Positions 56,268 to 64,000 of a stretch of DNA of 64,000 bases are shown piece by piece. Position numbers and translations under genes: made by a program. The stretch is taken from contig NC_073313.1 of assembly GCF_027595985.1 (NCBI RefSeq), positions 114,467,552 to 114,531,551 of the forward strand. Direction: 5' to 3'. Origin of the DNA: Sorex araneus. Lineage: Eukaryota > Chordata > Mammalia > Eulipotyphla > Soricidae. Each line of letters begins with the position of its first letter. The first letter of the stretch is position 1. A model generated the notes under the pieces. That model made no database searches. It saw nothing but the letters and a program-made list of their open reading frames with translations, and was not told the origin of the DNA.

Positions 56268-56446
56268 TTATTGTTGTTGGTTTTGTTTGATGGCCACACC
56301 CAGTTATGCTCATTACTTACTCCTGGATCTGAGCTCAGGAATAATTTCTGGCAGTTTTGCGGGGACTATATGTGATGCTGGCATCAAACCCAGGTGGGTT
56401 GTGCCCACGACAAGCATTCTAACTGTGGTACTATCTCTCCAGCCAC
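56268..56446 (-). mobile_element. Old SINE type A
   Basis: Complement text 'tgatggccacacccagtta', 'ctggcatcaaacccaggtg' and 'ctatctctccagcc'. Confidence 0.85.
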
Positions 56447-56499
56447 TGACTGATTTTCTGCCAACCCTTTATAACTTGATTTGAGGCATCTTCTACTTA

Positions 56500-57178
56500 G
56501 AAAAGCTTTCCCAGGACACTGCACATAACGAACAAGTGGTTTTATTATTAATAAATGTTTGCCCACTCAGAGGTGGAAAGGTTGAGTTTCCCTCCCTACC
56601 CCAGCAGAACCCCAGCAGCTGAAAATCTCCAGAACCTAACTGCATAACCATGATAATGCCACTATCCACAGGCTTGGAGGAGCCTCACCTTTGAGGGAAC
56701 CTGCAGAAAAACCCAGGTATGCAGGATGCATGACTGAGATCTCCATGCTCTCTCTGAACTGGACTGGAACTCCTCCCCCCCAACTCACCAGTTTTCTAGT
56801 AGCTTGGCAGTTACACCACAAACTGCCTCTGGCACCATGTAATCTCATCAACAGTCATGATTCAGAGACTAAGAAAGTTCCCAGAAGAGAGAGACACAGA
56901 AATTCCTGGAGTGCTCAGCTGCTAATGAGACCATGCGACCTCTTACATGCTAGCCCACTGATGTACCAAAAGTACCACACATTTGTTTGGATTTAACATA
57001 CATGCTTGTAATCTCTTATACAAGGGCTTAAATGGCTTCAGGATGAAATATACACACTTTCACACACTTTATTCTTATGGTGGTGGGAAGGAGCACCATG
57101 GTGGGGATTGGTGTGTGAATATTATTCGTAATGAACTATTGTGAACAACCTTATAAAACTTAAATTACATTAAAAAAT
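56500..57178 (+). mobile_element. Unclassified retroposon-like element
   Basis: Moderately GC-rich sequence at 56570-56960 precedes a G-rich stretch ('ggtggtgggaaggagcacc') at about 57078-57115. The block ends in 'cattaaaaaatgg' at 57178. That order (GC head, G-run 3' part, A-rich end) resembles the other composite elements, but the text does not match either L1 3' UTR type and no TSD was found. Confidence 0.4.
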
Positions 57179-58709
57179 GGTCTTCCCAAAGTTAGTTCTC
57201 CTTCCACATTTCAAGGGTCTGTTGAATGCTGATATTGGCATTCAGTTCTTTTAATCAACTGAGACTTTCTTGTAAAGGTTAAGTCCTTGGCCATTTTTGT
57301 TTCGTCTTCTAGAGCTTGGCACTGTGTCAAATACATAAAAATAGATGCTCCAAAATGTTTATTGAATGACTAAGTACATTGATGGAGGTCCTTGGCTTTT
57401 TTAGTTAACATCAGATGAAAGAGATAAATACTACAGATTACAATGATTTGTCTAGATACTGCCTTGGGGCACAGACATTCAGCAATTTTCCTTATTTTGT
57501 AATAATAATTGAGTATTTTAATGAACTATTTAAGTAAAGATTTCATTTCTGTTGTTAGTAGTGGAATAGGTAAAATCCAGTTTTAATATTGTACTAGTAA
57601 TAATTTTTAAAATTTTGTATACTAAAAATAAAACTGTGCATTATGGCTGATTAAGTTATTTCGCAAAAGAGAGTTTTAGATTGAACTTCAATTACACAAC
57701 TCTATGTCAACTTTGAAATGTTGATCTATGAAAACCCACTGATAAAAAATGTTTCCTCTAGCAGATGGTATTATTTTTAACTCAGCAACAACAGCAATGA
57801 AAATATATAAGGATGAAATATTTAGACCAATGCCAATTTCAAATATTCATATCTGAGCAGTGTTATTGACGGGAATTGTTAGGATCTAGTTTCAAACAGT
57901 ATGAGATTTTTTGCATTTTGGTTTTTATTTCAAATGAGTGAAAATACCTTCAATCAGAGCATTTTTATTTAAGTATAGTTATTCCAAATTTTTACTGAAT
58001 TACTATTTTTGTCAGATTTGATGTAATCAATGATTCCAAAAGATAAGTTCATAAAGATTAGCTTTTATGAGAAAAAAGTCAACAAAGTTTGATGATGTGT
58101 GTATGTTTGTGTGTGTCAGATGATGATGAGGGCTATGATGGAAGATGAAGAGGGTATAGCTAGGTTATTTTAATTGTGGAGGATGGGAAATATTATTTAA
58201 TAAAATGATATTTCAGTAGATATTTACTGGATGTAAAAGAGCAGATCACGTGGTTTTCTGAAAAAATACTCTTCTATGTAGTGAGGATAGCATTTGTGAA
58301 TTCCTGTAGTTTAGACTGCCTGGGGAGATTAGCAGGCATACCAAGAAAATCAGTGTGATTATAGTGAAGTAAATCCTAAGGAAATGGTAGGAGTTGAGAT
58401 CACAGAAGCCGTCGCAATGGTGATGTGTATGTAGGTCTGGGAGATACAGAATATATCATTTAAGATTTATAAACCATGTTAAAGGGGAAAAAGCTGTCAG
58501 GGCTTGTGGATAGGGGAGTAAATTATCTGCCGTTTACTTGTATATTATCTACATAAGTCAATTTTTTATTCTAAATTTTTTCTCAGTCATTACCAGGCTA
58601 TATTTTAACTAATAGTTTTAAGTTAAAGTTTTTATATAATAGCTTATGTAGTTTTGCATAACTATGAATAATGATAATTATATTTAGTAATACTAATAGC
58701 TGTTATTTT
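57179..58709. other. No recognisable feature
   Basis: About 1.5 kb of AT-rich unique sequence. Confidence 0.4.
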
Positions 58710-58724
58710 AAGTATCATTATAGT

Positions 58725-58895
58725 GGGGCTGGAGCAATAGCACAGCGGGGAGGGCGTTTGCCTTGCATGCGGCCGACCTGGGTTCGATTCCCAGCATCCC
58801 ATATGGTACTCTGGGCACCACTAGGAGTAATTCCTGAGTGCATGAGCCAGGAATAACCCCTGAGCATCTCCGGGTGTGACCCAAAAAGAAAAAAA
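58725..58895 (+). mobile_element. Young SINE type A
   Basis: Near-consensus copy with B box gggttcgattccc and a perfect 15-bp TSD aagtatcattatagt (58710-58724 and 58896-58910). Confidence 0.97.
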
Positions 58896-59121
58896 AAGTA
58901 TCATTATAGTAAGAAAAACATCAGCAATTACAGTAACTATATATAAGAGCTGCCATTTACTTGTGCCTTGTGTGTGTACTCCCTATCTACAAATGTGCTA
59001 TTTCACACAATTCTCACATCAATAAGGAGATTCAGTTTTGAAAAAATATGAACATGCCATTTGAACTCCAGAAAACATTTTTATTTATGATGTTATGTAT
59101 ATTTTATTATTATCACTGCTA

Positions 59122-59290
59122 TTTTTGGTTTGAGGGCCACACATGGCAATGCTCATGGCATACTCCTGACTCTGCAACCAGGAGTCATTCCTGGAAGTGC
59201 TTAGGGGGCCATATGGGATGCCAGGGATTGAACCCTGGTCAGTTGCATGCAAGGCAAGTGCAGTACCCACTGTACTATTGCTCTTGCCCC
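59122..59290 (-). mobile_element. SINE type A
   Basis: Complement of the full element: 'tttgagggccacacatggc', 'ccatatgggatgccaggga', 'attgctcttgcccc'. Moderately diverged. Confidence 0.88.
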
Positions 59291-59334
59291 TATACTAGTA
59301 TATATCTTTTTTTCTATAACTTTTTAAAATTAAA

Positions 59335-59440
59335 TCTTTTTCCATATTAAAAACTTTTGTGATTAATTTTCAGTCATACAATGATCGAGTACCCATCCTT
59401 CCACCAGTGCCCATTCTCCATCACCAATGTTCTAAGTGTA
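59335..59440 (-). mobile_element. L1 3' UTR fragment
   Basis: Complement of the L1 3' part: 'ttcagtcatacaatgatcg' and 'ccttccaccagtgcccatt'. Confidence 0.8.
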
Positions 59441-60238
59441 TATCTTATGTAAAACTCCATTTATCTTCTCATGAAGCCACAACATAGAATAATACATGAC
59501 TGATTTATATGGTCAACCTACATTTGAATGGTTTATAATATCATTTTATTCAAAATGACATATATTAATTTATTAGAGTATGTATATTCCGGGTACTATC
59601 CTATGATTATATATATTACTTTATTTAATCCTTAGGCTAAAACAAAGAAGTTGAAACATAGAATTGGGAATTAACTTATGAATGGTAACAGAGATATTAA
59701 AGAGTAGAACAGAAAACAAACCTAGGCTCATCTGAGTTTAAAGATTATGCCATCTGGCTATATTTAAATGAAATATATTGATCCATTCAAAATATTTAGA
59801 GGATATTTGGTGACACATATTTCTAAAATGCCTGCATTAGTTTTAGTCTGTGAACAGAGTCATTAATAGTTTATACTTAAGTCCATTTGGAATGCTACAA
59901 TAGCCTAAATTTTATAATAAACCCAGGCTCTGGGATAAAGGTCCTCACTATTACCTTGATCTGTCCACATGATACATTTTCTGTTTATCTAATCATCTAA
60001 ACTGTTTGGTCCTTGAGACTAGTGATGAGAACAATGATGGCCATGGTGTGCCTATCATTTTGAATATGATATGTGGAAAATAATTTTGTTATTCCAGTAA
60101 TTCCAACATAAGTTACAGAAAATGTAATAAAGATGAAAGGGAAAGCTGAATTGATGGAAGAGAAGAAAGGGCAGATGAGAGAGGGTACTGATGGAGGAGA
60201 GAGGGAGAGAAAGACAGAGAACACTGTCAAAACAGATA
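59441..60238. other. No recognisable feature
   Basis: AT-rich unique sequence; a purine-rich patch lies at about 60150-60220. Confidence 0.4.
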
Positions 60239-60239
60239 T

Positions 60240-60400
60240 TTAATATATCACCGATATTAGTCTCTCAGTTAACATTCCAACACGAATCCCACCACCATCA
60301 CACCTATCCACCACCATAATTTGAATGTTTCCACCCTGAACCCCAAGCCCTGTCCCCAAAGCAGCACTGAATATTTTGCATTGCTTGTTATAAATAATCT
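60240..60400 (-). mobile_element. Old L1 3' UTR fragment
   Basis: Weak complement match to an L1 3' end: 'acaccaccatcacacctat'-like text and 'accctgaaccccaagccct'. Confidence 0.45.
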
Positions 60401-60487
60401 ACTTAAAATGATCCCCCAAAATTTTCTTAAAGTATGTGAAGATTGTTGTATTTCATCCTGAAGGCATTAAGCCCTTTTCCCTGTATT

Positions 60488-60656
60488 ATTTTTCTTTTTG
60501 GGTCACACCTGGCGATGCACAGGGGTTACTCCTGGCTCTGCACTCAGGAATTCCTCCTGGCAGTGCTTGGGGAACCATATGGGATGCTGGGAATTGAACC
60601 TGGGTCGGCCGCGTGCAAGGCAAATGCCCTACCCGCTGTGCTATCACTCCAGCCCC
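60488..60656 (-). mobile_element. Young SINE type A
   Basis: Near-consensus complement with an 11-bp TSD ttccctgtatt (60477-60487 and 60657-60667). It has almost no poly-A (poly-T on this strand). Confidence 0.95.
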
Positions 60657-60699
60657 TTCCCTGTATTTTTAACAAATAAACCGGAGCTTTATTTTGCAG

Positions 60700-60850
60700 G
60701 GGTGAGAGGGCAGGTGGAGCACACCTTACTGTGCACAGGAGCTGCACTTGATGTTGCTCAGGAAAATGTCTGCGGTGCAGGGATTCCACAGTTGTCTCCA
60801 TTGCAGCACACACAAGGCAAATGCCTACCTCAGTGTTCTCGCTCTCTCTG
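60700..60850 (-). mobile_element. Old SINE type A
   Basis: Complement of the body ('gcacttgatgttgctcagg', 'acacaaggcaaatgcctac'). Diverged. Confidence 0.6.
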
Positions 60851-61129
60851 GCTCCGGAGAAAACTTCAACCAAACAATTGGGGGGGCGGCACTTTTCATT
60901 CAATTGAGGTCAGGGTTGGGAAAGTATGTGTTAAAGAGAAAACACAGACTTCTCCAGAGTAGAAGTAGAAGCAAGAAACAAGCGAGGTCTGTGTTTAACA
61001 CGGGCTTGAAGAGCCCTTTTAAAATACTATTTAGAAGTGTAGTTTCTCTCTTCTCCCTCCACCTCACCACCTGCCCCGGAAGTGTAGTTTCTTAGAGTAC
61101 AAATGACTTAAAATATTTTCTTCCTTTAT

Positions 61130-61305
61130 TGTTGTGTTGTGGGCCACACCCAGTGGTGCTTGGGGCCTGTTGGCTGGAGCTGGTGGGAGGAGAGGTGTGT
61201 GTGTGTGCTCCTGGCAAGTGCTCGGGCCACATGGTGTGGGTCTGGAACCCAGGTCTCCTGCAAGCAAAGCATGCACTCAGTTTGTGGAGCTGTCTTTACA
61301 ACCCG
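61130..61305 (-). mobile_element. Old SINE type A
   Basis: 'tgtgggccacacccagtgg', 'tctggaacccaggtctcct' and 'gcaagcaaagcatgcactc' match the complement of a SINE, with an inserted GT-rich patch. Confidence 0.65.
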
Positions 61306-61347
61306 AGATTTAACCAATTACAGAATTCTTTTTTTATATTTAAAATT

Positions 61348-61535
61348 GGGGCCAGAGAGATAATACAAAGGTTAGGTGGCTTGATTAGCTTGCTGGCAAC
61401 TGGGTTGAGTCCTGGCACTGCCTTCTCGTTCTGCCCATGTCACTTCCCTTCACCCCCAGCACTGCCAGGAGAGCCCTAGGCACAATGTAGCCCCCTGAAC
61501 ATTGCTGGGAGTGGCCCAGGAAACAAGGAGACAAA
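61348..61535 (+). mobile_element. Old SINE type A
   Basis: 'ggggccagagagataatac', 'ccagcactgccaggagagc' and 'aacattgctgggagtggcc' follow SINE order. Confidence 0.75.
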
Positions 61536-62090
61536 CACATCATTCAATTACCAGGATATGAAGTCCTGATGTTAAAACACAGCAGGGTTATATAATAAAC
61601 TTTTAACAGTGATGGAAATATTGCATATCTATTCTATTCGATATGGTTCCATACGTATGACTACTGTACACTTAAACATCTGTTGCGTCCAGTGATATAA
61701 AGGAACTGAAATTAAAAGTTTACTAATTGAAAAGGGACTAGCCCAATTCAATCAGCTTAATCAATGGCTGGATAAATAGCAGTACTCCAACATTATAAAA
61801 TAAGTAAATGATAAAATAAAAGGGGCTAGCTCCATGTGTCTAGTGGCTGCTGTATTAGTGCTTCTCTAGGGTTCGGAAGACAAGAAAGAGTTGAGAAATT
61901 ATGCCATTTTCTTAGTTATAGGCAAACATTAGGCACTCAAATTATTTGTTGAATGAAATGGTGATTGTTTAATTTCAACTTTGAAGACCAAAGTTTGTGA
62001 AGTAATCTAGAATTTTAGGAAGTGATCACTAATCTTTTTTTACCTTGTATGCTGAATCCCCTCCCCATGTCCAGGGACTTCTCCCAACTT
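61536..62090. other. No recognisable feature
   Basis: AT-rich unique sequence. Confidence 0.4.
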
Positions 62091-62094
62091 TTGT

Positions 62095-62390
62095 GAGGGT
62101 GGGCTGTTTTGGGGACTGTGTGCTGCTCTTTGGTGCTCACAAAACCCTGCAGTATCAGGGATCCAATATAGTCCTTGTATGCAGAGCATGCATTCAGCCC
62201 ATTGAACTCTCAGTCCTTCTGGAGTGCATTTTTTTTTTGTGGGGGAGGGCACACTCTACCATGCTCAGGGCTTAATCCTGGCTCTTGAGCCCAGGGATCA
62301 CTCCTAGTGGGCTGGGAGACCATATAGGTGCCAGAGATCAAAGCAAGGTTGGCCTCATGCGAAGCAAATGCCTTAATACTGCCCCTTCCC
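62095..62390 (-). mobile_element. Two old SINE type A copies in tandem
   Basis: 62095-62215 is a decayed complement ('atcagggatccaatatagt'). 62229-62390 is a better one with poly-T at its left ('gctcagggcttaatcctgg', 'gagatcaaagcaaggttgg'). The second probably inserted beside the first. Confidence 0.7.
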
Positions 62391-62450
62391 TCCACGCTAG
62401 CTTTCAGGGCCTGGAGTAAGTAAAAAAATTACCTTTACTATAAAATGGTG

Positions 62451-62702
62451 TGGGCTGGAGTGATAGCACAATGTGTAGGGCGTTTGCCTTGCATGCTGCT
62501 GACCTGGGTTCGATTCCTCTGTCCCTCACAGAGAGCCCGGCAAGCTACCAAGAGTAACTCGCCCACACGGCAGAACCTGGCAAGCTACCCGTGGCGTATT
62601 CGATATGCAAAAATAGTAACAATAAGTCTCACAATGAAGACGTTACTGGTGCCTGCCCGCTTGAGCAAATCGATGAGCAATGGGATGATAGTGATAGTGA
62701 CT
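62451..62702 (+). mobile_element. SINE type B, full length
   Basis: Complete plus-strand copy from 'gggctggagtgatagcaca' to 'gggatgatagtgatagtga', including 'ctacccgtggcgtattcga'. Confidence 0.96.
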
Positions 62703-62995
62703 AGTTTCTCAGTAACCACCCGTCTACTGTGGACTTTGAAAGATTCTGCTTTCATTTTCATGGCTGAGTAGAAAATTTTCCAGACCTCACTTTTCTTTCT
62801 TTCTCACTTATTTCCTTAGCCTAAGAACTCTCCCTAAGGTGGTCTTCTATTCTCAAAGTCAAAAAGAGAAACAAAAATTAAAGGTTAGCTTTAGAAACAA
62901 TTAGGCTGCAAGTTCCTAGAAATTGCTGAGCAACTTTTGTCTTTCTACCATTAGCATCTTAACCAAGGCCTGAGCTATAGTAGACCTTGATTTTC

Positions 62996-63163
62996 TGGGT
63001 TTTGTTTCTAGGCCACACCAGGTTGTGCTCAAGGCTTATCATAGCTCTGCCCTAAGGAATCACTCCTGGCAGGTTTGGGGCACCATATGTGGTGCCAAGA
63101 ATTGAACCAAGGGCAGCCATGTGCAAGGTAAGTAACTTATCCACCGTACGATCTTTCCAGGCC
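62996..63163 (-). mobile_element. Old SINE type A
   Basis: Complement text 'taggccacaccaggttgtg', 'gaattgaaccaagggcagc' and 'atctttccaggccc'. Confidence 0.85.
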
Positions 63164-63164
63164 C

Positions 63165-63753
63165 ACATGGTAGTCCTTGAAAAGCAAACAAGGACTGAAT
63201 GAAGCTTAGGCTATAAAGCTTGTGTGGATCATGTCAACAATATCTTACAAGGGCGCAAAGAGGACTAGCATTGCTTTTTGGGGGAATGAACTTGGATCTT
63301 TCTCATTTGTTACTTCAGTGATTTGTCATCTGCTGTTAACTGACTTGCTCAGTTGGCAAGGCATTAACTGATTGAATATTTATGAGTACTCACATTTCTG
63401 TTTGACTCTCTTAACTCATTTTTGATTCATGTGAAATGAATTCATGTTTCTGTTTGACTCTTAATTCATCTTATGTCTTAGCTAGGAATGCCTGTAGGAT
63501 CTGAAACATTTTAGTTATTTGGAAAAAGTTCAAGGGATAAAACAGAAACTTAGAAATTCACAATTTGATGGAAAAAATTAATCTTGAAGTGTAGGACAAA
63601 TTATGCTTGCGATATTTTCTTATTTCATGTATTTTCACAGTTTTAGATTTGCTTAAAAAGTTTTTCTAGTACTTAAAGAGAGCAGTTAATTATATTATAT
63701 AAACATAGAATTATAGAATATTATAATCCATTATGTTTAATATATATACATAC
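63165..63753. other. No recognisable feature
   Basis: Unique sequence. It contains a local near-duplication of 'catttctgtttgactctta' text (about 63397-63465), probably a small tandem duplication. Confidence 0.45.
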
Positions 63754-63754
63754 T

Positions 63755-63810
<56 letters not shown>
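63754..63810. repeat. (CA)n(TA)n microsatellite
   Basis: About 8 CA units followed by about 20 TA units, ending exactly where a type B SINE begins. Confidence 0.95.
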
Positions 63811-63811
<1 letters not shown>

Positions 63812-63812
<1 letters not shown>

Positions 63813-64000
63813 CTGGTAGGGTGTTTGTCTTGCACACGGCCGATTCAGGTTCGATTCCTCCATCTCTATCGGAGACCCCGGCAATCTACCGCTGGGAGTA
63901 TTCCACCCTCATGGCAGAGCCTGGCAAGCTACCTGTGGTGTATTCGATATGCCAAAAACAGTAACAACAAGTTTCACAATACCTTATTGGTGCCCGCTCG
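63812..64000 (+). mobile_element. SINE type B, cut by window end
   Basis: Starts at 'gctggtagggtgtttgtct', lacking the first ~25 bp of the head, and runs through 'tgtggtgtattcgatatgc' to 'ggtgcccgctcg' at the window edge. Confidence 0.93.

Overview
This is a mammalian, almost certainly shrew (Soricidae, Sorex-like), repeat-dense and gene-poor window. The species call rests on dozens of copies of a tRNA-derived SINE with a head of the form 'ggggctggagcgatagcac', a B box like 'ggttcgattcc' and two alternative bodies, matching the SOR-type SINEs known from shrews, plus a shrew-like L1 lineage. The DNA is AT-rich and CpG-poor. I see no intact protein-coding gene, no convincing exon of a functional gene, and no structural RNA gene. 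The window is best read as intergenic or deep-intronic sequence.

Conventions used below. SINE type A is about 165 bp and ends in 'gtgacccaaaaagc' plus poly-A. SINE type B is about 245 bp, shares the first ~65 bp with type A, then carries 'ctacccgtggcgtattcg' and ends in a 'gatgacagtgacagtg' tail. L1 3' UTR type 1 carries 'accacaacacccaaaagg', a G-run tract and ends near 'acggtgattcactaat'. L1 3' UTR type 2 carries 'tctcagcaatggaaaac' and ends near 'catggtgattcaataaa'. TSD means target-site duplication.

Layout. 1-3.2 kb: an L1 3' end, then a TXNL1 processed pseudogene (minus strand) split by an L1 that appears to carry a ~0.67-kb 3' transduction. 3.2-16.7 kb: old L1 remnants, SINEs and two related minus-strand solo LTRs (5815-7180 and 14945-16005). 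17-26 kb: SINEs, a head-to-head SINE foldback (19226-19620), a possible second LTR family (20858-21315) and several L1 3' ends. 27-31.5 kb: a long antisense L1 with decayed ORF2, itself hit by SINEs, microsatellites and a composite element (30808-31277). 32-36 kb: mostly unrecognised unique sequence. 36.8-39.2 kb: a PAFAH1B1 (LIS1) processed pseudogene (minus strand) split by a SINE and by a 997-bp composite retroposon with a CpG-rich head, a CT repeat, a type 2 L1 tail and a probable 3' transduction. 39.6-45.4 kb: L1 fragments and a third copy of the solo LTR (41720-42937) with a perfect 6-bp TSD. 45-64 kb: L1 fragments, young and old SINEs, an old L1M-like tract (52.4-54.9 kb) and unique sequence.

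Nothing here works as a pathway. The biology is the retrotransposition history: L1 machinery mobilised SINEs, cellular mRNAs (TXNL1, PAFAH1B1), composite non-autonomous elements and flanking DNA, and class II-like ERV LTRs with 6-bp TSDs were added separately. Coordinates of young insertions were fixed from TSDs; those of old remnants are approximate.
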